Source of the DNA: an uncultured Schlesneria sp.
GTDB taxonomy: Bacteria; Planctomycetota; Planctomycetia; Planctomycetales; Planctomycetaceae
Direction: 5' to 3'
NCBI GenBank assembly: GCA_903840265.1
Contig: CAIMFH010000010.1
Span: 1-64,000, forward strand
DNA length: 64,000 nt
Part shown: positions 8,731-17,990 of the stretch, piece after piece
Layout of the letters: every line of letters begins with the position of its first letter
Numbering within the stretch: position 1 is the first letter of the stretch
Program-made: the position numbers and the translations under genes
The notes under the pieces: generated by a model
Told to the model about the DNA's origin: nothing
Seen by the model: the letters and a program-made list of their open reading frames with translations, nothing else
Databases searched by the model: none

Positions 8731-10886
8731 GTTCCCAGGTAGCATCCGCTGCCGCAGCACCAACGCAACCTCGGTGGGAGCGCCCCCTGCACATCGGTGC
8801 GTTGTGTGCCTTCGCCTTCAGTGAGCCCCTGTTTGCGGCGTTGACGCAGCAATTTGTCTATCTGCACGATATGCAGGCGGGCTGGTTCGAAATCGGGGCC
8901 GTCCTGCTGCTGCTAACGGTCGTCGTCCCATTGATCTGGGTCTTGCTGGATCAACTCGCCATCCTCGGTGCGGCTCGTTTTGGCGGTCGTGGCCAGGACG
9001 CGGTCTTCACGTTGCTGCTCGTCCTGGTCTGGCTGTCGCTGATGCGCCCCTTTATGCGATTCTACTATCTTGAAGTCAACGCGATCGTCTTCCTGGTCAG
9101 CTTTCCGATCGCCATCGCGGGTGCCGTACTCTCATCTTTACTTTACGCGCGCCTCTCCTGGGTCCGTCGTTGGTTATCAATTGCTGCCGTGGGAATGATC
9201 TGTTTCCCCGGAATGTTTGTCTGGCAATTCGCGAGCCTTGGAAAGGCCGAGACCCATCCCACCTCGGTCGCGATCACCAATGCCGTTCCAGTCGTCATGA
9301 TTGTGTTCGACGAATTCAGCGGGACGACGCTGATGAATCGCGATCTGCAGATTGATTCACAACGGTTCCCGCAATTTGCACGCTTGGCGGGAATGTCGAC
9401 CTGGTATCGGCAGGCTTCGACTGTTCACACACGTACTGATGTCGCGGTCCCTGCATTGCTCTCGGGGCAATTTCCAACTGCCGCTCGCCCCCCATTAGAA
9501 GGAGAGTATCCTGGCAACCTATTCCGAGTGATTCACGGAACTCATGCCTACGACATGACGGTCTACGAGCCGGTGACACGTTTGTGTCCGCCGGAACTGA
9601 TGCATCGCGAAGTGACCCAGCGAACTCGACTGGAAAAACTCCGGCTGATGATGTCGACCTTGATCTCCGTCTATCCGCGCCTGATCCTGCCCAACGACAC
9701 ACCGCTCGATTTTCCCCCCATTTCGAAGCTCTGGTTCGGCCTGTCTGAAAAGCCCGATCAAAAATCAACTTTTGCGACGGGCCTGCATCGTCCGACTGCA
9801 TTTGTCGAACGTGGTGAACAGTTGCAGTCGTTCCTAAAAAGCCTGCAAACAGCCTCGGAGAAGCCAAAGTTTTGTTTCCTGCATGCGGAAGTCCCTCATC
9901 TCCCCTGGTGCTTTCTTCCCTCGGGCCATGTCTATAACTTTGATGAGGTGAATTCATTTCAACCCCCTGGCGGTGAGGGCGAGATTGGGGAGTCGTGGAC
10001 CAACGACGCAGGGCTCATCGCCAGGAACGAGCACCGTTATCTGCAACAACTCGGATTCGCAGATCGTTTTCTCGGCCAACTGTTGGATCTGCTGCAGGAG
10101 ATCGACATGCTCGATCATTGCCTGCTGATCGTCACGGCAGACCACGGGGTTTCCTATCGACCTGGTCACTCGCGACGAGTTCCTGATGCCACGAATCTGG
10201 CGGATCTGCTCAGCATTCCACTGTTCATCAAGATGCCGGATCAAACCAGCGGTCATGCCTCCGATGAAAACGTCGAATCTGTAGACATCTTGCCCACGAT
10301 AGCAGACGTGCTAAATATGGAACTTTCTCAACCCGTCGACGGAACATCCGTCTCACGGGCAACTCGCCGCCCACGCAAGACGCTGTACTACGACCACACG
10401 ATGACGGCCATCGAACCGGCGATTCCTCAATTGAAGGCCGCGGTCAATCGGCATCGCAATCTTTTCGAAGGGATCCCGTTTGACCAGCCTCCGTTGTTGT
10501 CAGTCACTCACCCGGAATGGCGTGGACGAAGCACCACTGAATTTGTCGTCGAAGAACGGCACTTGTCGAGGCTGCACATGATTCCCCCGGCCCGCAATTC
10601 GACCGAATTGGGCCCCCCTTTTGTGCCGTGCCTGGTCGCGGGAAACCTCGATACTCGCGACTTTCAAGATCCCGTCGATCTTCTCGTCGCAGTGAACGGA
10701 GTCATTCGAGACTCGGGCATGACGTTCGTCAGAGAACGCGGATTTCATGGCTTCGAATTCCTGCTGCCGGAATCAGCCGTCGCCGCGGTTCCGAGTCAGA
10801 TCGAACTCTTTCACGTCGTCCAGTCGGCCGAGAAACCAGCACGACTACAGCGATTGCATCAGTGGACCGTCAACGAATCGAATTAA
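8727..10886 (+). CDS. Membrane-anchored alkaline phosphatase/sulfatase-superfamily enzyme
   Basis: A 719-residue protein. Its N-terminal third has about five hydrophobic segments (from IGALCAFAFSEPLFAALTQQ through WLSIAAVGMICFPGMFVWQF). An extracytoplasmic alkaline-phosphatase-fold domain follows. Metal and active-site landmarks are VVMIVFDEFSGTTLM (acidic ligands plus a Thr at the nucleophile position), FLHAEVPHLPWCF, and LLIVTADHGVSYRPGHSRR (Asp-His ligands). The layout matches phosphoglycerol/phosphoethanolamine transferases or LTA-synthase relatives better than secreted sulfatases, and no CxPSR formylglycine motif is present. It is translationally coupled to the methyltransferase. Likely role: envelope glycan or lipid modification, substrate unknown. 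Confidence 0.8.
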   Translation: MSSQVASAAAAPTQPRWERPLHIGALCAFAFSEPLFAALTQQFVYLHDMQAGWFEIGAVLLLLTVVVPLIWVLLDQLAILGAARFGGRGQDAVFTLLLVLVWLSLMRPFMRFYYLEVNAIVFLVSFPIAIAGAVLSSLLYARLSWVRRWLSIAAVGMICFPGMFVWQFASLGKAETHPTSVAITNAVPVVMIVFDEFSGTTLMNRDLQIDSQRFPQFARLAGMSTWYRQASTVHTRTDVAVPALLSGQFPTAARPPLEGEYPGNLFRVIHGTHAYDMTVYEPVTRLCPPELMHREVTQRTRLEKLRLMMSTLISVYPRLILPNDTPLDFPPISKLWFGLSEKPDQKSTFATGLHRPTAFVERGEQLQSFLKSLQTASEKPKFCFLHAEVPHLPWCFLPSGHVYNFDEVNSFQPPGGEGEIGESWTNDAGLIARNEHRYLQQLGFADRFLGQLLDLLQEIDMLDHCLLIVTADHGVSYRPGHSRRVPDATNLADLLSIPLFIKMPDQTSGHASDENVESVDILPTIADVLNMELSQPVDGTSVSRATRRPRKTLYYDHTMTAIEPAIPQLKAAVNRHRNLFEGIPFDQPPLLSVTHPEWRGRSTTEFVVEERHLSRLHMIPPARNSTELGPPFVPCLVAGNLDTRDFQDPVDLLVAVNGVIRDSGMTFVRERGFHGFEFLLPESAVAAVPSQIELFHVVQSAEKPARLQRLHQWTVNESN

Positions 10887-10989
10887 TTGGCCTTACCGCC
10901 TTATTTTCTTTGCGCCTTCGCGTCTTTGCGCTAAAACTCTTCCGTATTCAACGACCAACTTCGCACGCAGCTATTTCGCATCGATGACG

Positions 10990-11631
10990 TCACGATCTCG
11001 TCGGCTTCCAGCAGCGGCGCAGCACTAGCGCAGCAATCAACGGGACGGCCCCAGAAGCCACTATGGCAAAGGGGAATGAATTTGAATCGCGAAACCACGC
11101 ACCACAGGCCGAGTAAGTCAGCGCCAGTAGTCCATTGCTAACGAACATCGGCCCCAGGAATCGGCTCCATTCCAGGCGACCCGCCCCCAGCATCAAAATG
11201 CACGCTTCGGACAGAATTGGCAGGGCTCGGGTGAGATAGATCGCGGCCGGTCCGTGTCGGCGAGCATAGTCACCCATCCTGACGACATCGTCCGCGTCAC
11301 TGAACCACCGAGCCAGCGGTTCGCCAAACCTCCGCGCCAGCCAGAAGCCACCCACCGCTCCTATAGACAATCCGACCCACGCGACGAGCGTCCCCCAGAC
11401 AATCCCAAGTATCCCGCCGGCGTAGGTAATGACAGCACTCGAAGGAACAGGCAGAAACATATCTGCCGCCAGCAATCCGATGACCCAGCTAGCGACCACA
11501 CCCGGCGACCGTGGTTGTCGAAGTGCATCCAGCAGACTTTGTTCGAACGATTCGCCCAGCCAAAGAAACGGGATGATCGGAATTGCAAATAACAGGATCA
11601 GAAATCCGGCGGCTTTCAGAGCGGGCTTCAT
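10990..11631 (-). CDS. DedA/TVP38 (VTT) family membrane protein
   Basis: About 213 residues with four to six hydrophobic segments. The VTT/SNARE-associated Golgi signature is present: FLPVPSSAVITYAGGILGIV followed by GTLVAWVGLSIGAVGGFWLARRFGEPLARW, then YLTRALPILSEACILMLGAG. This family includes lipid scramblases/flippases such as the DedA and UptA-type undecaprenyl-phosphate carriers, so a role in envelope lipid handling is plausible. The ATG chosen lies just before the first membrane helix; an upstream GTG has its purine-rich site too close to work. It converges with the sulfatase-fold gene across about 100 nt that carries a TTTGCGCCTTCGCGTCTTTGCG half-repeat at about 10905-10935. Confidence 0.85.
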   Translation of the reverse strand: MKPALKAAGFLILLFAIPIIPFLWLGESFEQSLLDALRQPRSPGVVASWVIGLLAADMFLPVPSSAVITYAGGILGIVWGTLVAWVGLSIGAVGGFWLARRFGEPLARWFSDADDVVRMGDYARRHGPAAIYLTRALPILSEACILMLGAGRLEWSRFLGPMFVSNGLLALTYSACGAWFRDSNSFPFAIVASGAVPLIAALVLRRCWKPTRS

Positions 11632-11787
11632 GCTCGAATCGTCTCGTGATTGAAATGGCCGAGCAAGCGACACACCTCGATTTCGGCGGCGATTTCCTCA
11701 ATTTCGCGAAACGATATGCGTCATGAACCAAACTCGGTAGATTGTTTTCGAGCTTCGCAGCATTCGTCATCAGTAGGGCCACCGATC

Positions 11788-12999
11788 ATGAATCTGGACC
11801 AAGTACGCGAATTGATTATTGGCGGGCAACTACTGTCCGAAGCCCGTTTCCATGAGTTCCAGCAAAGCTGGCTGGAAGGCAATCGTCAGTCGACGGAAGG
11901 CGAAGCATTTGTCCGTTGGCTCGTGGCAGAGCGGGAACTGACTGATTTCCAGGCGCAAGCCATTCTCGCGGGCATTGCCGGTCCTTATCTGCTGGGACCA
12001 TATCGAGTCACCGGCCGAATTACGGCAGGACGCCTCGGCGACGTCTATCAGGCGGAGCAGGCCGAATTCGGTCAACCCGTCAGCTTGAAGATTTTCCCCG
12101 CCACTCTAAAACAGGATCCGGAACTGACCGCACGTCTGGGCCGAGAAGCTCGCGTTTCGTTGCAGGTCGACAACCCGTATGTGGTCAAGACGTTTCAGGT
12201 TGGCCGCGTCGGAACGATTCCCTACATCGCGCTGGAAGCGCTGAGCGGTGAAACACTCGAACAGAAGCTGGACCGAGAAGGACGATTGGATCATGTCACC
12301 GCTTGCCAAGTCATCCAGCAGGTCGCGCTGGGACTGGCGCATATTCATTCGAACGACATTGTTCATCGCGATATTTGTCCGGCAAACCTTTGGTTTTCCG
12401 ATCAAGGTGTCGTGAAAATCATGGACTTCGGCGCAGCCCGCGACGCGCTGTCGTTTGTCGATTCCATTGATGGTGAAGAGGAAGAATTGACCATCAATCA
12501 ACAGGGTCAGAGTGTGCTGGGGACCTACGCATACATGTCGGCTCATCAAGCCATGGATCCCCATTCGGCAAACCCGGGAGACGATCTGTACAGCCTGGGA
12601 TGCACTTTCTATCACTGCTTGACGGGGCAGGTTCCCTTCCCCGACAAGAACCCCATGCGCCAGATGTTGCGTCATGCAGAGGAAACCCCACGTCCGGTCA
12701 CGGAGTTCGATCCGGATATCCCTCAGGGAATCCAGGACGTTGTCGAATATCTGCTTGCCAAGAAAGCCGATGACCGATATGGCTCTGCCGACGAACTCGC
12801 CGAAGTTCCGAGTGTGATTATCCCTCTGGCTGCCGTGCCAATGACGGTGCAGACGGCCCCTGGATTTCTGGAATGGGTCAATTCCGTCGACGATGGTCGG
12901 ATTGGCGCGATTCTCGCCGAACCGCAAGACCCCGAATGGAGACGCTTCGTCTTCTCAATTTCTGACGAAGAAGACGACGAGACGCCAGAATCCGCGTGA
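11788..12999 (+). CDS. Serine/threonine protein kinase, atypical catalytic loop
   Basis: A 403-residue Hanks-type kinase with no C-terminal transmembrane segment. A short N-terminal region (MNLDQVRELI...LTDFQAQAIL) precedes the fold, as in many planctomycete kinases. Landmarks: degenerate glycine loop ITAGRLGDVY, ATP-binding Lys in VSLKIF (K101), HRDICPANL (193-201), IMDFGAA (211-217). The Lys normally found in the HRDxKPxN loop is Cys here, and the P-loop has lost a glycine, so activity could be altered. AGTAGGG sits about nine bases before the ATG, ruling out the longer upstream reading frame. The acidic C-terminus (DEEDDETPES) ends without an extra domain. It stands alone, so its signalling partner is unknown. 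Confidence 0.88.
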   Translation: MNLDQVRELIIGGQLLSEARFHEFQQSWLEGNRQSTEGEAFVRWLVAERELTDFQAQAILAGIAGPYLLGPYRVTGRITAGRLGDVYQAEQAEFGQPVSLKIFPATLKQDPELTARLGREARVSLQVDNPYVVKTFQVGRVGTIPYIALEALSGETLEQKLDREGRLDHVTACQVIQQVALGLAHIHSNDIVHRDICPANLWFSDQGVVKIMDFGAARDALSFVDSIDGEEEELTINQQGQSVLGTYAYMSAHQAMDPHSANPGDDLYSLGCTFYHCLTGQVPFPDKNPMRQMLRHAEETPRPVTEFDPDIPQGIQDVVEYLLAKKADDRYGSADELAEVPSVIIPLAAVPMTVQTAPGFLEWVNSVDDGRIGAILAEPQDPEWRRFVFSISDEEDDETPESA

Positions 13000-13235
13000 G
13001 ATGCCGCTCGGCAACCAAAGAACTGTCATTCTCGATACGTTTTATCAGCAGATAGATCAATCCTGACTGCCGCGACCGGGATTCGGTTCGCGAACGCTTC
13101 GCGCGAGGCCATGCGTTCAGGTAGTCTACGCACCAGACTGCACGCCCTCGATCGTTTTTTGAGTTCGTCCCGGGGAGGAACTCGCTCAACGAGATCCAGA
13201 TAACAGTTTCATTTTGTGTTTCAGGAGTTCGACAA

Positions 13236-14312
13236 ATGCCTTTGGTTCCGCTTCGATCCGTTCTCGACCACGCTGCCGAAAACAACTACGGCGTGGCTGC
13301 ATTCAACGTCAACAACATGGAGCAGATCCAGGCGATCATGGAAGCCGCCAAGGAAACCGATTCTCCTGTTATCGTCCAGGCCTCACGGGGTGCCCGCAGC
13401 TATTCGCAAGACAACTACCTGCGACACCTGATGCTGGCCGCCGCGGAACTGTATCCCGAAATCCCGGTCGTCATGCATCAGGATCACGGCAACAGCCCTG
13501 AAACCTGCTTCAGCGCCATCAAGTACGGCTTCACGTCGGTCATGATGGACGGCTCGCTGATGGAAGACGCCAAGACGCCCGCCTCGTTCGACTATAACGT
13601 TAAAGTCACAGCCGACGTCGTTAAGGCCGCTCACGCCAAGGGTGTCTCGGTCGAAGGCGAAATCGGTTGCCTGGGTTCGATCGACCACGCTCCGGCGAAG
13701 GATCACGGTCCAGTCGATGCTGAACTTGCCGGTGAGCCAGGTGAACGACACAGCCACGATGCCGACCTCGAACAAGAACCCGAGCCGGAAGGCGCGATGT
13801 CGCACCTGACCGACCCTGATGAAGCCGAACGATTCGTCGCCGCGACCGGTGTCGATGCGCTGGCCGTTGCGATCGGAACCAGCCACGGTGCTTACAAGTT
13901 CAAGAAGAAGCCCACGGGCGAAGTGCTGAAGATGTCGTTGATCGAAGAGATTCACCGACGCCTGCCAAACACGCACCTCGTCATGCACGGCAGTTCGTCA
14001 GTTCCAGAAGAACTGCAGGACATCATCCGCAAGTTCGGCGGCAAGATGGGCGAGACCTATGGCGTGCCCGTCGAAGAGATTCAACGCGGGATCAAGCACG
14101 GCGTTCGCAAGATCAACGTCGACACCGATTGCCGGATGGCCATGACCGGCGCGATCCGCAAGGTCTTCGCCGAAACGCCAGACAAGTTCGACCCACGCGA
14201 ATATCTGAAGCCAGCCCGCGAAGCGATGAAGAAGATCTGCCTCGCTCGCATGATCTCCTTCGGCCAGGCCGGCAACGCCAGCAAGCTGATGGCCTCGGGC
14301 CGCTTGAAGTAA
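13236..14312 (+). CDS. fba: Class II fructose-1,6-bisphosphate aldolase
   Basis: A 358-residue zinc-dependent aldolase of the Calvin-cycle subtype, interconverting fructose-1,6-bisphosphate with DHAP and glyceraldehyde-3-phosphate in the cytoplasm. Signatures are [15 protein letters not shown] at the start, [10 protein letters not shown] (metal and catalytic region), [22 protein letters not shown] and [12 protein letters not shown] (Zn His residues), and KINVDTDCR (phosphate binding). An acidic insert after the GCLGS loop ([20 protein letters not shown]) is longer than I expect for this position. AGGAG lies eight bases before the ATG. A strong intrinsic terminator follows the stop, so it is monocistronic. 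Confidence 0.95.
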   Translation: MPLVPLRSVLDHAAENNYGVAAFNVNNMEQIQAIMEAAKETDSPVIVQASRGARSYSQDNYLRHLMLAAAELYPEIPVVMHQDHGNSPETCFSAIKYGFTSVMMDGSLMEDAKTPASFDYNVKVTADVVKAAHAKGVSVEGEIGCLGSIDHAPAKDHGPVDAELAGEPGERHSHDADLEQEPEPEGAMSHLTDPDEAERFVAATGVDALAVAIGTSHGAYKFKKKPTGEVLKMSLIEEIHRRLPNTHLVMHGSSSVPEELQDIIRKFGGKMGETYGVPVEEIQRGIKHGVRKINVDTDCRMAMTGAIRKVFAETPDKFDPREYLKPAREAMKKICLARMISFGQAGNASKLMASGRLK

Positions 14313-14343
14313 CGTGCCGACTCACCTCTGAGTTCGAATCTTC

Positions 14344-14389
14344 GACCGGCAACGTGGTGTTTGCACCATGTTGCCGGTCTTGTTATTTA
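14344..14389 (+). terminator. Rho-independent terminator of fba
   Basis: GACCGGCAACGTGGTG pairs with CACCATGTTGCCGGTC across a TTTG loop; all 16 pairs form if one G-T wobble is allowed. TTGTTATTT follows. It lies 31 nt after the aldolase stop codon. Confidence 0.85.
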
Positions 14390-14434
14390 AAGTTGGCCAG
14401 ATGTGATGTTCTTCGATTACCCAGGAGTTCCGAG

Positions 14435-15142
14435 ATGTTGCGCCGTGTTGTTTCTGGACTGATGATGTGTGCGATGATGGTGACCATGAGTGAATGCAGT
14501 CGTGCCGACGAGCCGTCGGTGAAGCTGAAGAAGGGTGACCGGATCGTCTTCCTGGGCGACTCGATCACTCAAGGTGGCGACAGCCACGATAAGGGCTATG
14601 TCCGCGTGATCCGCAAGACGCTGACTGAAAAGCACGGCGACCTGGGAATCGAAGTCATCGGAGCCGGCATCAGCGGCAACAAGGTCCCTGACCTGCAACG
14701 GCGACTGCAGAAGGACGTGATCGATCGCAAGCCTACGATCGTCGTGATCTACATCGGCATCAACGATGTCTGGCATGGCGAACAAGATCCCGCCCGAGGC
14801 ACCCTGCCCGACGCTTTCTCGGCTGGGTTGAAAGACATTATCGGCCAATTGCAGAAGGCAGGTGCCACCGTTGTGCTTTGCACGCCGACCGTCATCGGCG
14901 AAAAGAAGGACGGTGCCAATTCGCAGGACGCCAGGCTCGACCAGTACGCAGATCTCAGCCGCGCCCTCGCGAAGGAAATGAAGCTGCCTCTGTGCGACCT
15001 GCGCAAGGCCTTCGTCGATCACTTGAATGGCCACAACCCAGAGAATGCCGACAAGGGAATCCTGACCTCAGACCGCGTCCACTTGAATGAAGCGGGCGAC
15101 AAGTTCGTCGCCAACACGATGCTGAAAGTGCTTGATCAGTAA
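14435..15142 (+). CDS. Secreted SGNH/GDSL-type hydrolase
   Basis: A 235-residue protein with an N-terminal signal peptide (LMMCAMMVTMSECSRADEP). The SGNH blocks are present: FLGDSITQGG (block I, nucleophile Ser), GAGISGNKV (block II Gly), YIGINDVWHG (block III Asn), DRVHLNEAGD (block V Asp-His). This is the TAP/PAF-acetylhydrolase-like subfamily that deacylates carbohydrates or lipids; the true substrate is unknown. AGGAG lies seven bases before the ATG. The longer open frame upstream overlaps fba and its terminator and is spurious. It is one of three SGNH hydrolases in the window. Confidence 0.88.
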   Translation: MLRRVVSGLMMCAMMVTMSECSRADEPSVKLKKGDRIVFLGDSITQGGDSHDKGYVRVIRKTLTEKHGDLGIEVIGAGISGNKVPDLQRRLQKDVIDRKPTIVVIYIGINDVWHGEQDPARGTLPDAFSAGLKDIIGQLQKAGATVVLCTPTVIGEKKDGANSQDARLDQYADLSRALAKEMKLPLCDLRKAFVDHLNGHNPENADKGILTSDRVHLNEAGDKFVANTMLKVLDQ

Positions 15143-15158
15143 GACAAAGACAAAACGC

Positions 15159-15304
15159 TTAGCCACGGATGAACACCGATGAAACACGGATAAAGGCAAT
15201 TAAGGAGAGAAAGAGCGAGTAGACCGCGACGCTTTGAACTCCCTCAATTCTTCCGGACTTCTTTTGCCTTAATCCGTGTTTCATCGGTGTGAATCCGTGG
15301 CTAA
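15159..15304. repeat. Inverted-repeat element B, overlapping the rnc stop
   Basis: The arm at 15159-15197 matches the reverse complement of 15266-15304 at 36 of 39 positions, across a 68-nt spacer. The left arm reads as three ~10-nt units, CCACGGATGA / ACACCGATGA / AACACGGATA. The right arm runs into the TAG stop codon of rnc, so the element sits between two convergent genes and may end both transcripts. It has the same design as element A. Confidence 0.85.
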
Positions 15305-16035
15305 CTCATCTCTGCCGCATGCGGCGGATCTTGCCCCTGGATCTGGCACCATGCGTTTTCCGCGGCGCGTTGCTCGGCTTCTTTCTTGTTGGGCCCCCAG
15401 GCCGGAGCATAAACTTCAGTCGCGATGCGAACCGCGATCTTGAAGCACTTGGAGTGATCCGGCCCCTTCTCGTCGAGCAACTCGTAGCTCGGCATCGCGC
15501 GATTATTCTTCTGAGCGATCTGCTGCAGCAAGCTTTTATAGTTCTTGCCGTGACTCGTTTCGACGGTCCGTTCGATCTCCGGCCCCATCGCTCTTCGAAC
15601 CAGCACGCTGACCGCATCGAATCCGCCGTCGAGGTACACGCCGGCGACCAATGACTCAAACACAGCGGCCATAATCGACAACGGGATCAGTTCGTTATCG
15701 GCTAGTCCCTTGCCCAGTTGCAGGCAGCGATCGAGTCCCAGATCGGTGCTGATCTTCGCACACGTGGTTCGGCTGACCACGACCGACTTCACTCGCGTCA
15801 GTTCGCCTTCGGTCTTCTCGGGGTACAATGAGAATAGCTGTTCGCAGACGATCGCCCCCAGAATCGCATCCCCCAGAAACTCCAATCGCTCGTTCGATTC
15901 GAGTCGAATTCGCGCGATCGACGCATGGGTTAAACAGCGCAGCAACAAGTCTCGATCACGAAACTGGTACTGCAGCGCCTGCTCACAAATCGCGAAGGTC
16001 TCCGCCAGGCGATCGACCTCCAGTTGCTCAGTCAT
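15301..16035 (-). CDS. rnc: Ribonuclease III
   Basis: A 244-residue double-strand-specific endoribonuclease for rRNA and mRNA processing. The catalytic signature NERLEFLGDAILGAIV lies at about residues 48-63, with a second acidic cluster near FESLVAGVYLDGG. The C-terminal third is a double-stranded RNA-binding domain (NYKSLLQQIAQKN...PSYELLDEKGPDHSKCFKIAV...GPNKKEAEQRAAENA). Length is close to the bacterial norm of about 225-250. The gene has no era or acpP neighbour here. Its stop codon falls inside inverted-repeat element B. Confidence 0.95.
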   Translation of the reverse strand: MTEQLEVDRLAETFAICEQALQYQFRDRDLLLRCLTHASIARIRLESNERLEFLGDAILGAIVCEQLFSLYPEKTEGELTRVKSVVVSRTTCAKISTDLGLDRCLQLGKGLADNELIPLSIMAAVFESLVAGVYLDGGFDAVSVLVRRAMGPEIERTVETSHGKNYKSLLQQIAQKNNRAMPSYELLDEKGPDHSKCFKIAVRIATEVYAPAWGPNKKEAEQRAAENAWCQIQGQDPPHAAEMS

Positions 16036-16379
16036 GCTCAGCTTCCGAACTAACTGCCGCGAACGGCCGACCTGAAAATTATGAAATGTCTTACAAAATC
16101 GAGACTTGCGCTCTCTTCTATATTTCTTCCACCCTCAGGTGTCAATCCGCTGCGATTTTGCCACGGGTCGGGAATTTCCAACAAGGAGACGAATATTCAC
16201 GTAGTTGATTCATCGCACGATTTCCGGTGACAAGCCTTCTGCCAGCCCATTGGGGTGGCCCTTGCCCGGCTCGGTAAGATAGAACCGAATTTCAAAGACT
16301 CCCGCGGCGGATGCATCCGGACGTTCCATGCAGCGACGATGTCGGCGAAATTCGCACAGACCCTAAAGGAGAGTCAACA
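16036..16379. other. Divergent intergenic region, rnc / htrA
   Basis: About 340 nt between the start codons of two divergently transcribed genes, so promoters for both should lie here. I see no convincing -35/-10 pair, tRNA, or coding frame with a usable start. AAAGGAG at the 3' edge is the ribosome-binding site of htrA. Confidence 0.5.
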
Positions 16380-17885
16380 ATGTCGACCGGTACTTCAATT
16401 CGTCAGACACTGATGATGTCGATGGCAGCAGGCGCTCTTGCCGTCAGCGCCATCACATGGACGCACAAACAGGAAGCGGTGGCGATCCCTTCGGCACCCA
16501 AAGCCGATGAGCTTTCAGCGGCCTTCCGTGCCGTCGCTGCCGAAGCCACGCCCAGCATCGTTTCGATTGAGACCATCACTCACATGAAGCAGGTCCAGGG
16601 CCGCAACCCGCAAGTGGGCGAGGACGAAATCCCTGCTCCACTGCGTGAGTTCTTCCGCAATGATCCTCGCGCCGACGAAATGTTCCGCAACCGAGGTCGT
16701 GGCCGCGCGACGCCACCTCGTCGAGGCATGGGCTCGGGCTTTATCATCGATGCCGGCGGAATCATCCTGACTAACAATCACGTGGTGAACGGTGCCGACG
16801 AAGTCAAAGTCCGCCTGCACGACGGACGCGAATTCATCGGTCGCGACATCAAGACCGACCCCCGCACCGACGTGGCCATCGTCCGCATCGATGCCTCAGG
16901 CTTGAAGCCACTGCAACTGGGCGACAGCCACCTGACTCAAGTCGGCGACTGGGTGCTGGCCATCGGCAGCCCCTTCGGCTTGGACATGTCAGTGACCGCC
17001 GGGATCATCAGTGCCAAAGGCCGCAGCAATCGGATCACCGCTCGAGCCGACTTCCTGCAGACCGACGCCGCAATCAACCCCGGTAACAGTGGCGGACCGC
17101 TGATCAACCTGCGCGGCGAAGTGATCGGGATTAACACCGCCATCGCGACCGAAAGCGGCGGCTATGACGGTATCGGCTTCGCCATCCCCAGCCACATCGC
17201 CGGCTGGGTCAGCCAGAAGTTGATCGCCAACGGTGAAGTCACTCGCGGATACATCGGCACCGAAATCAAAGCGGTCGATGCCCAGACCGCTCGCCAGTTT
17301 AACTTGAAGGTTCGTGAAGGAGCGTTGGTTCGGTCCGTGCTGCCCGGCTCACCAGCCGAAAAAGCCGGTCTGGAACCTGGCGACCTGATCCTGAAGTTGA
17401 ACGAAACGCCAATCAACGACCCCACGTCTCTACAAGGAGCCGTTGAACAACTCGCGATTGGCAAAAGCTATCCTGTGCAGATTTCTCGAGGCGGCAAGCA
17501 CGAAACGCTGACACTCACTGTAGCCGAAATGCCGAAGAACTTGAGTGTCGCGTCGAATCACGACGAAGAACCGGCACCACAGCGAGCCACCAAGTTTGAC
17601 TCGCTGGGTGTGGAAGTTCGTGCTCTGACGAAAGACCTTGCCAAGCAATTCGGCATCACTGGCACGACCACGGGCCTGGTGATCAGCGGCATCGAAGAAG
17701 GCAGCCCTGCTCAAGCCGCCGGCCTGAAAGCAGGCGACGTGATCGAAAAAGCGGGCGGCCAAGTCGTCACAACCGTCGAAGAATACGAAAAGGCTCGAGA
17801 TCAATTCTCCAAGGGAGATGGTCTCGTCCTGAACGTGCGATCCAGCGATGGACGGAAGTTCTTTGTAGTCGTGAAGGCCGAGTAA
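16380..17885 (+). CDS. HtrA/DegP-family periplasmic serine protease, two PDZ domains
   Basis: A 501-residue protein with an N-terminal hydrophobic export segment (LMMSMAAGALAVSAITW). A trypsin-like domain carries the complete triad: His134 in LTNNHVVN, Asp164 in RTDVAIVRID, Ser237 in NPGNSGGPL. Two PDZ domains follow, from about 265 to 365 (GYIGTEIK...GSPAEKAGLEPGDLILKLN) and from about 405 to 495 (GSPAQAAGLKAGDVIEKAGG). It degrades or refolds misfolded envelope proteins. GGAG lies eight bases before the ATG, with a strong intrinsic terminator after the stop. Gln/Arg/Gly-rich residues 70-115 form a flexible LA-loop-like insert. Confidence 0.93.
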   Translation: MSTGTSIRQTLMMSMAAGALAVSAITWTHKQEAVAIPSAPKADELSAAFRAVAAEATPSIVSIETITHMKQVQGRNPQVGEDEIPAPLREFFRNDPRADEMFRNRGRGRATPPRRGMGSGFIIDAGGIILTNNHVVNGADEVKVRLHDGREFIGRDIKTDPRTDVAIVRIDASGLKPLQLGDSHLTQVGDWVLAIGSPFGLDMSVTAGIISAKGRSNRITARADFLQTDAAINPGNSGGPLINLRGEVIGINTAIATESGGYDGIGFAIPSHIAGWVSQKLIANGEVTRGYIGTEIKAVDAQTARQFNLKVREGALVRSVLPGSPAEKAGLEPGDLILKLNETPINDPTSLQGAVEQLAIGKSYPVQISRGGKHETLTLTVAEMPKNLSVASNHDEEPAPQRATKFDSLGVEVRALTKDLAKQFGITGTTTGLVISGIEEGSPAQAAGLKAGDVIEKAGGQVVTTVEEYEKARDQFSKGDGLVLNVRSSDGRKFFVVVKAE

Positions 17886-17904
17886 TCTGCTGCAGCGGAC
17901 CGAG

Positions 17905-17957
17905 GGGTCAGGCCAGTTCAACGTTCCACTCGTTGAGCGGCCTGGCCCTTTTTGTTT
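17905..17957 (+). terminator. Rho-independent terminator of htrA
   Basis: GGGTCAGGCC pairs with GGCCTGGCCC (one wobble). Inside it a second short stem forms between GTTCAACG and CGTTGAGC, and TTTTTGTTTCTTT follows. It starts 20 nt after the protease stop codon. Confidence 0.85.
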
Positions 17958-17990
17958 CTTTGAATGGACGGACGAATCCGAAGAAAGATT

